Shown: piece by piece, positions 32,391-40,995 of the stretch
Layout of the letters: every line of letters starts with the position of its first letter
Numbering within the stretch: the first letter of the stretch is position 1
DNA from: Nonomuraea pusilla
GTDB taxonomy: Bacteria; Actinomycetota; Actinomycetes; Streptosporangiales; Streptosporangiaceae
Reading direction: 5' to 3'
NCBI RefSeq assembly: GCF_900109355.1
Contig: NZ_FOBF01000001.1
Coordinates: forward strand, 186,001-250,000
DNA: 64,000 bases
Translations under genes and position numbers: made by a program
The notes under the pieces: model-generated
Told to the model about the DNA's origin: nothing
What the model saw: the letters and a program-made list of their open reading frames with translations, nothing else
Database searches by the model: none

Positions 32391-33314
32391 TCACCCGCGC
32401 CCGCCCTCTGACGCGGGCGGTTCGCCCAGGCGGGCGGTCGCCTCGGAGAAGGCCCGCTTGAGCGTGCGCTCCTCGGTGAGGCCGAGGAGCGCGATGCCGG
32501 CGTCGCGGGCGATCTCGCCGAGCTGGACCGAGGTCAGGCCGCTGATCTCCATGCGCTGGCCCTGGATCTCGATGACCTCCCCGCCGGCCTCGACCACGGC
32601 GGCGCTCAGCGGCTCGGGCCGGTCCGACAGGACGCTGATGGTCTGGGGCTGGAAGCGGTCGATGAACGCGGAGGCCGACCCGCTGCCGATGATCCGGCCG
32701 CGGGCGATCACCACCAGGTCGTCCACCAGGTCCTCCAGCTCGGCCAGCAGGTGGCTGGAGACCAGCACGGTGCGGCCCTGCTCCCGGAAGTGCCGCAGGA
32801 GGTCCTTCAGCCAGGCGATGCCCGCGGGGTCGAGGCCGTTCATCGGCTCGTCCAGCATCACGATCTCGGGGTTGCCGACCAGCGCGATCGCCAGCGCGAG
32901 GCGCTGCCGCATGCCGACGGAGAACCTGCCGGTGCGCTGGTGGGCCACCGCGGTCAGGCCGACGCGCTCCAGGAGTTCCTCGGCGTGGGAGGCGGGCACC
33001 CCGGCGAGGCGGGCCGCCCAGCGCACGCTCTCGACGGCCCGCCGGGAGGGGTGGACGCACTGGGTGTCGAGCACCGCGCCGACCTTGCGGCTGGGCGCGG
33101 GCCATTCGCGGAGGGGCCTGCCGTCGATGAGGGCGGAGCCTGACGTCGGGTGCACGAGGCCGAGGAAGAGGCGCAGGATCGTGGACTTGCCGGCGCCGTT
33201 GGGGCCGAGGAAGCCGGTGATGGCGCCCTGCCTGATGGCGAAGCTGGCGTCGTCCACGGCCACGGCCCGGCCGTACCGCTTCGTCAGGCTGCGTGCCTCC
33301 AGTACCGGCCTCAT
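32391..33314 (-). CDS. orphan ABC ATPase, paralogue of the immunity ATPase
   Basis: 307 residues with Walker A GPNGAGKST, signature FSVGMRQRLALA, Walker B VMLDEPMNGLDP and switch SSH, all intact. It matches the ATPase at 27811 along nearly its whole length, including TGFLGPNGAGKST, LDTQC.HPSRRA and the SSHLLAE.EDLVDDLVVIA stretch, so the two arose by duplication. No permease lies next to it. Its stop codon directly abuts the stop of the SARP gene on the other strand. Confidence 0.9.
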   Translation of the reverse strand: MRPVLEARSLTKRYGRAVAVDDASFAIRQGAITGFLGPNGAGKSTILRLFLGLVHPTSGSALIDGRPLREWPAPSRKVGAVLDTQCVHPSRRAVESVRWAARLAGVPASHAEELLERVGLTAVAHQRTGRFSVGMRQRLALAIALVGNPEIVMLDEPMNGLDPAGIAWLKDLLRHFREQGRTVLVSSHLLAELEDLVDDLVVIARGRIIGSGSASAFIDRFQPQTISVLSDRPEPLSAAVVEAGGEVIEIQGQRMEISGLTSVQLGEIARDAGIALLGLTEERTLKRAFSEATARLGEPPASEGGRG

Positions 33315-33644
33315 GCTCCCAGCAGCCGCCGTGCGCCGCGTACGGCCGCCGAGCGCCGACGTAAGTTGCTCACGTTTACCCCATTTTCGCCGGATATTTG
33401 CTTATAGATCTTGCCTGTGGGGCCAAATGTAAGCACTGCACTACAAAGCGCGTCAATACTGGTGGAATGCCGGGTTGGCGGGCGCGGCGGCCGGCGGTCA
33501 TCACTTGTCGCCGTCGTTGTCAAGGGGGCCCGGCGACCGGCTCGTGCGCGTCTCGCCGGTTTCCGAAATCGGCGCTGCCGCCTGCTGCGCGGCACCCGCC
33601 GCCCATGGGAGGATGTCCGCCGCCGAGGCGGGAGGAGCGGACGA
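33315..33644. other. intergenic region with divergent promoters
   Basis: No gene is visible in these 330 bases. An AT-rich patch near 33385-33415 includes TATAAG on the minus strand, a possible -10 box for the orphan ATPase. GGAGG at 33631 is the ribosome site of the deacetylase. Confidence 0.4.
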
Positions 33645-34874
33645 GTGCGTCGCGTGTTACTGATCGTCATGATGGTGCTGGCCGCCGGCTGCAGCGGCCG
33701 GGGCGCCGCGTCGAGCCAGGGAGCGCCGCGCCCGAGCGCCACCCCGAGCCAGGCAGGCGGTGTCGTGTCGCTCACCTTCGACGACGGCCTGGCCCGCCAG
33801 GAACACATGGCCGCCGAGCTGACCACGCGCGGCATGACCGGCACCTTCTACGTCCTCGGCACCCGCGTCCAGGCGCCCGGCTACCTCGACCAGGCCCGCC
33901 TGGCACGCCTCGCGCAGGCCGGGCACGAGATCGGCGGCCACACCCGCACCCACGCCAGACTGCCCGAACTGCACCCGGACGAGCAGCGCAGGGAAGTGTG
34001 CGGCGACCGCTCGGCGCTGGAGGCGATGGGCTTCACGCCACGGTCGTTCGCCTACCCCTTCCACGCTGTCAACGCCGCCGCCGAGGCCGCGGTGCGCGAG
34101 TGCGGCTACAACAGCGGCCGCGGCAAGGCGGGCGTCGCCGCCGAGCGCACCACCCCGGCCGACCCCTACGACCTCAACACGCCGCTGGCCGTCGGCGCGC
34201 GCACCACCCTCCCCGAGATGCAGCAGTACGTGCTCGCCGCCGAGCAGCGCAAAGGCTGGGCGATCCTGGTCTTCCACGACTACTGCGACGACTGCGGGCC
34301 GCTCGGGGTCAAGCCCGCCGTCTTCACCGCGTTCCTCGACTGGCTGAAGGGCCGCCCGGTCGCCGTCCGCACCGTCGGCGACGTCATCGGCGGCGAGACC
34401 AGGCCGGTGCCGCCGCTCAAGGCCCCGTCGATCGTGCTGAACGCCTCACTGGAGAACTACTTCGGCAAGGAGGGCGTCCCCGACTGCTGGCAGCTCGACG
34501 GGAGGTCAGGCAAGGCCACGTTCGGCCGGGTGCCGCAGGCGCGCACCGGGCGCTGGGCGGTGCGCGTCCAGGTGACCGGCGGCGACCCGGAGCGGCTCAG
34601 GCTGGCCGTCAAGCAGGACGACGGCGAGTGCGCGCCCCGGCCGGGCCGCCTGTCGGTGTGGTACACCTCGACCGTCCCCGTCCGCTTCACCTACAGCACG
34701 AGGACGGCCGACGGGGTGTGGTCGCGCTGGTCCCACAGCCCCGAGTTCCCCGCCGCCCCCACCTGGCGGCAGGCCACCTGGACCCCGCCGCGCGACGGCG
34801 CCGCCAACGTCAGCTTCGGCCTGGTGCTGACCGCGCCCGGTCAGGCCACCTTCGACGACTTCGCGCTCCGCTGA
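33645..34874 (+). CDS. lipoprotein polysaccharide deacetylase (NodB fold)
   Basis: 409 residues. The signal ends in a lipobox (VLAAGC). The NodB domain has SLTFDDG (about 42-48, catalytic and metal Asp), GGHTRTHARL (metal His pair) and SFAYPFH, so the enzyme is probably active. A C-terminal beta-sandwich of about 150 residues (ASLENYFGKEG onward) looks like a carbohydrate-binding module. GTG at 33645 lies 9 bases after GGAGG. The 3' end overlaps the convergent glycosyltransferase by 34 bases. It probably deacetylates a surface glycan made by the neighbouring genes. Confidence 0.88.
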   Translation: MRRVLLIVMMVLAAGCSGRGAASSQGAPRPSATPSQAGGVVSLTFDDGLARQEHMAAELTTRGMTGTFYVLGTRVQAPGYLDQARLARLAQAGHEIGGHTRTHARLPELHPDEQRREVCGDRSALEAMGFTPRSFAYPFHAVNAAAEAAVRECGYNSGRGKAGVAAERTTPADPYDLNTPLAVGARTTLPEMQQYVLAAEQRKGWAILVFHDYCDDCGPLGVKPAVFTAFLDWLKGRPVAVRTVGDVIGGETRPVPPLKAPSIVLNASLENYFGKEGVPDCWQLDGRSGKATFGRVPQARTGRWAVRVQVTGGDPERLRLAVKQDDGECAPRPGRLSVWYTSTVPVRFTYSTRTADGVWSRWSHSPEFPAAPTWRQATWTPPRDGAANVSFGLVLTAPGQATFDDFALR

Positions 34875-35881
34875 AGCACCTCGCGGAAGGCCGCGAGGGC
34901 GTACTCCGCGTGCGTGCGTTCCCTGACCGCCTCGGCCGTGCTCAGCAGGGCGGCCCTGAAGTCCGGGTCCGCGAGCCCCCGCAGCGCCCGCTCCGCCGCC
35001 CCCGCCCAGTCGCCCGGCGGGTAGAGCGCCTCCTCCGGCAGGATCTCCGGCAGCGCGCCCACCGCCGGCGCCACGACCGGGCAGCCGCGCACCAGCGCCT
35101 CTGCCACCGACATGCCGAAGCTCTCGTCGGTCGTGGTCGAGACGGTCAGCCCGCCGTTGGCCGCGACGGCCGAGTACAGGCCCGGCATCAGGTCGTAGTC
35201 GAGGCGCGGCAGCCAGCGGGCCGCGCCGAGCGCGGGCGAGGTGGCGAGCTTCGTGGTAAGCGCGGCCACCTCGCTCGCCGGCGCCGTGTACCCGCCGACG
35301 ATCAGCGGCGTGACCCCGGGGCGGGCGGTGGCGATCCGGTCGAGCAGATCGGCCGCGGCCCGCCAGCGCTTGTGCCCGTCCAGCTTGCCGATCCACGCCA
35401 CCGGCGCGGTGCCGAGCGCGGGCGGGACGGTCTCGGCGTACCAGCGCTCGTCCAGGCAGTTGGGCACCACGCTGATCGGGGAGAGCCCCAGCGCGGCCAG
35501 CTTCTCCCGCATGTACTCGCTCACGGTCACCACATGGTCAGGGCGCACCACGAGCTCGTCCAGGTAGGAGAGGTTCGCGGTGGTCGTGTGCACCTCCAGC
35601 ACCAGCGACCCGGGGGAGCCCGCGCGCCGCCACGCCGACAGGAAGCCCGGACTGTCGATCACGACGACGACGTCCGGCTCCGCCTCCCTGATCGCCGCCT
35701 CGCGGGCCTCGTCGGTGCCCGCCACCCGCGCCACGCCCGGCGGGAAGTGACCCACCATGCCATGGTCCGACTCGTACAGCACGCCGATCTCGAACTCGGC
35801 GGAGAAGTGCGTGTAGCGGTTGAGCAACTGCGTGGACACCCCGCCGATGACGCCGTAGCGGTAGCAGAACAGCACCTTCAT
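34841..35881 (-). CDS. GT4-family glycosyltransferase
   Basis: 346 residues with a GT-B fold. The donor site of family 4 is clear: VAWIGKLDGHKR, then TDESFGMSVAEALVRGCPVVA with the conserved E-x7-E pattern. The N-terminal domain begins VLFCYRYGVIGGVSTQLL. The ATG at 35881 overlaps the stop of the large fusion protein, so both are made together. It should add one sugar in the surface glycan pathway. Confidence 0.9.
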   Translation of the reverse strand: MKVLFCYRYGVIGGVSTQLLNRYTHFSAEFEIGVLYESDHGMVGHFPPGVARVAGTDEAREAAIREAEPDVVVVIDSPGFLSAWRRAGSPGSLVLEVHTTTANLSYLDELVVRPDHVVTVSEYMREKLAALGLSPISVVPNCLDERWYAETVPPALGTAPVAWIGKLDGHKRWRAAADLLDRIATARPGVTPLIVGGYTAPASEVAALTTKLATSPALGAARWLPRLDYDLMPGLYSAVAANGGLTVSTTTDESFGMSVAEALVRGCPVVAPAVGALPEILPEEALYPPGDWAGAAERALRGLADPDFRAALLSTAEAVRERTHAEYALAAFREVLQRSAKSSKVA

Positions 35882-38712
35882 CGCGACTCCAGCAGCGTCA
35901 GCAGGCCGTCCCTGCCCTTGCGCACGACCTGCTCCGCCAGCTCCGTGTACGCCTCCACCCGGCACTCCCAGGTGTTGGCGGCGAGCCAGGCCCGCACCCG
36001 CGCGGCGTCCGGCGCGGACCCGGCGACCTGCGGGATCGCCGCCACGAACTCCGCCGCCGACTCGGTCACCCGCACCCCCGGGTAGTCCGCGCACTGCGGG
36101 AAGTACGTCGCCAGCACGGGCAGGCCGAGATGCAGGTACTCGTAGACCTTGATCGGGTCCACGGCGTCGGCCAGCGGGCCGTTCCTGAACGGGATCAGCG
36201 CCAGCGCCCAGCCGGCGCTGAGCTCGGCCAGCTCCCGGTGGCCGAGCAGGCCGAGCAGCCGGACGTTCTCCGGCAGCCGCAGGTCGGGCTGCTGGTGGCC
36301 CGCCAGCTCGAAGACGAGGCCCGGGTGGGCTCGGGCGGCGCGCAGCAGCAGGTCCCAGTCGAACCACTTGTCGGTCAGGTGCCCGAAGTAGCCGACCTTC
36401 GAGGCGTCCGCGCGGCGCGGCACGGAGGGGGTGGGGAAGTCCGGGTCGAGGGCGTTGGCGTTGACGCTCACCGGCCGGCCGCCCAGCGTCTCCATCTTCC
36501 TGGCCAGGGGCGCGGACACCGCCGTGACCACGTCGGCGTGCGCCACCAGGTAACGCTCGTGGCCCGGGTGGTACCACTTCGCCATGCCGACCTTGGCGAA
36601 CTCCTCCCAGTCGTCGCGCGCGTCGTAGACGGTCACCCAGCCGCGCGCGGCGGCGTGGGTCAGCGTCCGCACCATCACCTCGTGCGGGAACGAGGCGAAC
36701 AGCAGCTTGCGCTTGCCGCCGAAGTCCGCGCCCAGCACCTCGTCCAGCAGGTGCGGCGTGATGTCGATCGGGCTCTGGAACAGCAGCGGGTCCGGGTGCG
36801 AGGGCAGCGGCTCGCTGTCGCGCCAGCGGTAGTAGTTGAAGAAGACCGGGCAGCCGCGCCCGAGGTAGACGCGGGTCAGCCGGATGGGCCGGTTGCCCCT
36901 GGCCTCCTGCACGAAGGTGGTGCCCGAGAACATCAGCACCACCTCGTCGCCCTCGGCCGCCCTGGCCCGTTCGACCCACTCCCTCAGCCCGGTCCTGACC
37001 TCGTCCAGCGGCACCGGGGCCGCCGTGGTGCGGGGGGCGGCAGGCCGCGCCGCGGGGGCGGCCTCCGGCGCGGGCCGCATGACGATGGTGCGGGTCGGCG
37101 CGCCGGAGGCGGCGACGGGCCGGACGCCGGCCGGGCGGGGCTGAGCCGGGTCGGGGCGGCCCGGCCTGCGCAGGTGCCGGTAGACCGACAGCATCCGCCA
37201 GGCGCGGGAGGAGCGGATGCGGGTGATCTGCTCGCGGTAGTCGGCGAGCCGGCCGGTCACCGTCTCCAGCCGGGCCCGCAGCCGGTCGTTCTCCTGCCGC
37301 AGCCGGTCCTCGGAGGCGGCCAGCTTGCCCAGGCGGTGCTGGGTCAGCTCGTGCCGGTGCCGCTCGCCGTTGTAGACGGTACGCAGCCGGGCCAGGGCCG
37401 CCCGTTCCGCGCCGAGCTCCTCGTCGAGCGCGGCGATCCGGGCGCGCAGCTCCCGGGCGGCGGACGCGTGGGCGGCCTCGGCCGTCCGCAGGTCCTCGGC
37501 CTGGTCCCGGACCAGGGCGCGCAGCTCGTCCCGTTCGGCGGTCACGGCGCCGGCGGTCTCGCGCAGCTCGTCCCGTTCGGCGGTCAGGGATCCTGCGGTC
37601 TCGCGCAGCGCCTCCAGGGAGGTCCGCAGCCCGTGAGCCGACTCCAGCAGGCCGCGCCGCTCCGCCTCGGCGGCCGCGACCGCCTCGCGCAGCAGGGCGA
37701 TCTCGGCCTCGGCGGCGCGGGCGTCGGCACGCAGCCGGTCGCGCTCCTCGGTCCGCAGGCGCAACTGCTCGCGCAGCCCGTCCTGTGCGCGCAGCCGCTC
37801 CCGCAGCCCGTCGCGTTCCTCGGTGCGTTCGCGCAGCCGCTCCCGCAGGTCCTCGCGGTCGGCGGCGGCGCCGTCGGTGAGGCTCGTGGACAGGTGCCGC
37901 ACGCTGTCCTGGAGGGCCGCCAGCCGGTCGAGGACGTCCTCCTCCGCCCGGCTCCCGCCGAGCCGCGCCCGCAGGTCGCCGAGCTGCGCCTTCAGCTCGG
38001 CGTTGGCCGCGGTGACCTCGCGGTAGAGGTGGTTGGCCCGCTCCAGCCGGTCGCGCAGCCCCTGCGCCTGCCGCTCCGCGAGCTCCTCGCGCTGGAGGAA
38101 GTCCGCCTCCTCCTGGCTGAGCAGGAACGCGGGCTCGCCGAGCGGCTCCTCCCGCCGGACGCCGACCGCGGCGACGTGCCGGTCGAGCACGGTCAGCTCG
38201 CGGATCTCGAACAGCGGGTCGAGCAGGCGGCGCAGGCCCGCCCGGTAGAACGTGCGGCGGTGGTCGTGGTGCGGCATCAGCCCGTGCGGCACGGACGCCA
38301 GCAGGGTGCCGCCCGGCGCCAGCACCCGGTGCAGCTCGGCGAGGACCGCCCCCGGGTCGGTGACGTGTTCCAGCAGCTCGCCGGCGACCGCCGCGTCGAA
38401 ACAGCCGTCGGGGAAGGCCAGCCGCGCCCCGTCGCCCCTGACGAAGGCCAGCCTGGCGGCCACGTCGGCGGGCAGTTCGGCGGCCAGCCCGGCGGCGAAC
38501 GCGAGCGCGTCCTCCTCGATGTCGACGCCGGTCACCCGGTCGCCCCTGCGGGCGGCGAGGACGGACAGCGTCCCCTGGGAGCAGCCCAGGTCGAGGATCC
38601 GCCCCGGGGGGAGGTGGTCCAGGAGCCAGTGCAGGCGGTTCCTGGTCAGCGTCTGGGTCTCGGGGTCGACGTCTATCCCGTTATAGGCTAAATGGACGCG
38701 ATCATGGTTCAT
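35878..38712 (-). CDS. methyltransferase / coiled-coil / glycosyltransferase fusion
   Basis: 944 residues. The N-terminus is a class I SAM methyltransferase (ILDLGCSQGTLSVLA at about 39, GELLEHVTDPGAVL at about 110). A long coiled coil follows (about 200-505, many RDELRE and TEERDRLR heptads), then a Pro/Ala linker, then a GT-B glycosyltransferase (about 600-930, with GYFGHLTDKWFDW and DPIKVYEYLHLGLPVLATY). A methyl- or kinase-domain held away from a polymerase by a coiled coil is known from WbdD, which caps O-antigen and measures chain length; a similar role is possible here. ATG at 38712. Confidence 0.87.
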   Translation of the reverse strand: MNHDRVHLAYNGIDVDPETQTLTRNRLHWLLDHLPPGRILDLGCSQGTLSVLAARRGDRVTGVDIEEDALAFAAGLAAELPADVAARLAFVRGDGARLAFPDGCFDAAVAGELLEHVTDPGAVLAELHRVLAPGGTLLASVPHGLMPHHDHRRTFYRAGLRRLLDPLFEIRELTVLDRHVAAVGVRREEPLGEPAFLLSQEEADFLQREELAERQAQGLRDRLERANHLYREVTAANAELKAQLGDLRARLGGSRAEEDVLDRLAALQDSVRHLSTSLTDGAAADREDLRERLRERTEERDGLRERLRAQDGLREQLRLRTEERDRLRADARAAEAEIALLREAVAAAEAERRGLLESAHGLRTSLEALRETAGSLTAERDELRETAGAVTAERDELRALVRDQAEDLRTAEAAHASAARELRARIAALDEELGAERAALARLRTVYNGERHRHELTQHRLGKLAASEDRLRQENDRLRARLETVTGRLADYREQITRIRSSRAWRMLSVYRHLRRPGRPDPAQPRPAGVRPVAASGAPTRTIVMRPAPEAAPAARPAAPRTTAAPVPLDEVRTGLREWVERARAAEGDEVVLMFSGTTFVQEARGNRPIRLTRVYLGRGCPVFFNYYRWRDSEPLPSHPDPLLFQSPIDITPHLLDEVLGADFGGKRKLLFASFPHEVMVRTLTHAAARGWVTVYDARDDWEEFAKVGMAKWYHPGHERYLVAHADVVTAVSAPLARKMETLGGRPVSVNANALDPDFPTPSVPRRADASKVGYFGHLTDKWFDWDLLLRAARAHPGLVFELAGHQQPDLRLPENVRLLGLLGHRELAELSAGWALALIPFRNGPLADAVDPIKVYEYLHLGLPVLATYFPQCADYPGVRVTESAAEFVAAIPQVAGSAPDAARVRAWLAANTWECRVEAYTELAEQVVRKGRDGLLTLLESR

Positions 38713-38790
38713 CTGGGCAGCGACCCTTGGGGGATGATCAGTGAGGGGCTGACATTACCATTTCCCGAAATATCCGTTAAGGGCGGTGTG

Positions 38791-39912
38791 ATGGTGCCTT
38801 TGTTACGAAAGTTCATCGTCCTGGTGGCGGCCCTCTGCTCCCTCGGAGGCTGCGTCTCCACCTCAGCCTCCACCTCCGGCGAACCCGCCGCCGTCCCGGC
38901 CACCCAGGCCCCCATCGGCCTCTTCCGCGCCACCGTCCCGGGCCTGCGCGCGGGCGAGGAGCTCTACCTGCCGCTGCGCGCCCTGCGCGAACGGTTCGGG
39001 CTCGACGTCTCCACCGGCCCCGACGGCGTCGTCCGCGCCGGGTACGTCGCCGACGACACCCCGCTCGTCAAACGGCACGACCCCCGCGGCCCCTGGCTGC
39101 ACTTCGCCCAGGTGGACGTCACGACCTGGCGGCGCATCTCCATCGGCCCCGACGGCATCCCGCTCAGCACGTACGACTTCGGCACCTTCCAGTACCCGGT
39201 CGAAGTCGCGCAGTACGGCATGGAGAACTACAGCAAATGGGTCACCACGGGCCAGGAGAGCTACCGCGCCAAAGCGGAGACGGTGGCCCGCTGGCTGCTG
39301 GAACACCAGGACGACGCGGGCGGCTGGCCCGTCCCCTTCGCGTACTCCTATCGGGAAGGACTCGCCGGCGAGCTGCGCGCAGGCTGGTACTCCGGGATGG
39401 CGCAGGGCATCGGCGCCGCCTTCCTCGCCAAGATGCGCGCCAGGACCGGCGAGACCCGCTACGGCGACGCGGCGCTGCGCGCGCTCCGGCCGCTGCGCAC
39501 GGAGGTGGCGCGGGGCGGCGTGCTGCGCAGGTTCGAGGACCGCTTCGACTGGTTCGAGGAGTACCCGACACCGACCCCCACGCACGTGCTCAACGGCCAC
39601 CTGTTCGCCCTGATCGGCGTCCACGACGTGGGCGAGCTCACGGGCGACGCGGCGGCCAAGGACATGTTCCGCCGGGGCCTCGCCACCCTCGACCGGATGC
39701 TGCCGCTCTACGACCTGTCATCCAGGACCAGCTACGACCTCCTCCACTACACCCGCACCCCGGCGACCGCCCCCAACCCGGCCCGCTGGAGCTACCACTC
39801 CCTGCACGTCACCCAGCTCTCCGCGCTGAACGCGATCACCGGCGGCCGATACCGCGCCATCGAGCAGCGCTGGCTCGGCTACCTCGACGGCAAGGCGCTT
39901 CCCGGCAACTAG
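38791..39912 (+). CDS. D-glucuronyl C5-epimerase lipoprotein
   Basis: 373 residues. The signal ends in the lipobox LGGC. The rest matches the heparan-type glucuronyl C5-epimerase: QYPVEVAQYGMENYSKW, GGWPVPF, GWYSGMAQG, FDWFEEYPTPTPTHVLNG and APNPARWSYHSLHVTQL, each with its counterpart in the animal enzyme, including the catalytic Tyr positions. It turns D-glucuronate into L-iduronate (or a similar epimerisation) within a polymer, here outside the cell. ATG at 38791; its promoter region of 78 bases is shared with the divergent fusion gene. Confidence 0.9.
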   Translation: MVPLLRKFIVLVAALCSLGGCVSTSASTSGEPAAVPATQAPIGLFRATVPGLRAGEELYLPLRALRERFGLDVSTGPDGVVRAGYVADDTPLVKRHDPRGPWLHFAQVDVTTWRRISIGPDGIPLSTYDFGTFQYPVEVAQYGMENYSKWVTTGQESYRAKAETVARWLLEHQDDAGGWPVPFAYSYREGLAGELRAGWYSGMAQGIGAAFLAKMRARTGETRYGDAALRALRPLRTEVARGGVLRRFEDRFDWFEEYPTPTPTHVLNGHLFALIGVHDVGELTGDAAAKDMFRRGLATLDRMLPLYDLSSRTSYDLLHYTRTPATAPNPARWSYHSLHVTQLSALNAITGGRYRAIEQRWLGYLDGKALPGN

Positions 39913-39952
39913 CTGCAACGTCCACCGACCCATCTCCGGAGGTACCGACCGG

Positions 39953-40972
39953 ATGCGCCGTCTCCGCCGCCTGCTCTGGATCTCCCTGGCCTCCCTGCTG
40001 CTGCTGGGCGCCCTCGGCGCCGGAGGGCTGTCCCTCTACCAGGCCAGCCTCGACCGCGACATCGCCCGCTTACCCGCGGCGCTGCCCACCTCAGAAGCGG
40101 AGGAGCGGCAGCGTCCGCAGCCCGCACCCGGCCTCGGCGAGACCTGGCTCCTCGTGGGCACCGACCGGCGGGCCGACGAGGCCACGACGGGCGACCGCGC
40201 CAAGGAGGCCCTGTGGCGGCCCGGCTCGCAGCGCACCGACACCATCATGCTGGCCCACCTGTCTGAGGACCGGAAGCACGCCGCCGTCGTGTCCATCCCC
40301 CGCGACTCCTGGGTGGACATCCCCGGCCGCGGCCGGGCGAAGATCAACGCGGCGTTCTCCTGGGGCGGGCCGCCCCTGCTGATCAAAACCGTCGAGCGGC
40401 TCACCGGCGTCCGCGTCCACCACTACGCCGCCATCGACTTCAAGGGGTTCGCCGCGGCCGTCGACGCCGTGGACGGGGTCGAGGTCGAGGTGGCCAGGAC
40501 CGTCCGCGACACCAACAGCGGCGTCACCTGGACGGCCGGCCGCCACCACCTCGACGGCGAGCGGGCCCTGCGGTTCGTCCGGCAGCGCTACAACCTGCCC
40601 GGCGGCGACTTCGACCGCATCAAGCGGCAGCAGGCCCTGCTCAAGGCGCTGTCCGACCGCGTGCTGAGCGCCGACACGCTGACCGACCCGGTCAAGGTCG
40701 ACCGGCTGCTGCGGGCCGTCACCGCGTCGATCACCGTGGACGACCGCGTCACCCTCGACCTGCTGCGCGGCCGCCTGCTCGACCTGGCCCGGCTGGACTC
40801 CTCCAGCTTCTTCACGATGCCGACCAAGGGGACCGGGATGGAAGGCGCGCAGAGCGTCGTCTACCTGGACGAGCGCAGGAGCCGCGCGCTGAGCGAAGCG
40901 CTCAGGACGGACCGCGCCCGCGACTACGTCAAGCGGAGAGGCCCAGGAAACGCGGTGGACACCGTGCGGTAG
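39953..40972 (+). CDS. LytR-CpsA-Psr (LCP) family ligase
   Basis: 339 residues. One N-terminal membrane helix (LLWISLASLLLLGALGAGGL) is followed by an LCP domain: LLVGTDRR, SQRTDTIMLAHL, AAVVSIPRDSWVDIPG, and RALRFVRQRYN. The Arg and Asp residues that hold the polyprenyl pyrophosphate are conserved. LCP enzymes attach glycopolymers to peptidoglycan or other acceptors, so this is the likely last step of the glycan locus. ATG 41 bases after the epimerase stop, with GGAGGT as ribosome site. Confidence 0.92.
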   Translation: MRRLRRLLWISLASLLLLGALGAGGLSLYQASLDRDIARLPAALPTSEAEERQRPQPAPGLGETWLLVGTDRRADEATTGDRAKEALWRPGSQRTDTIMLAHLSEDRKHAAVVSIPRDSWVDIPGRGRAKINAAFSWGGPPLLIKTVERLTGVRVHHYAAIDFKGFAAAVDAVDGVEVEVARTVRDTNSGVTWTAGRHHLDGERALRFVRQRYNLPGGDFDRIKRQQALLKALSDRVLSADTLTDPVKVDRLLRAVTASITVDDRVTLDLLRGRLLDLARLDSSSFFTMPTKGTGMEGAQSVVYLDERRSRALSEALRTDRARDYVKRRGPGNAVDTVR

Positions 40973-40995
40973 CCAGGGGACGCCTGCGACCGGTG

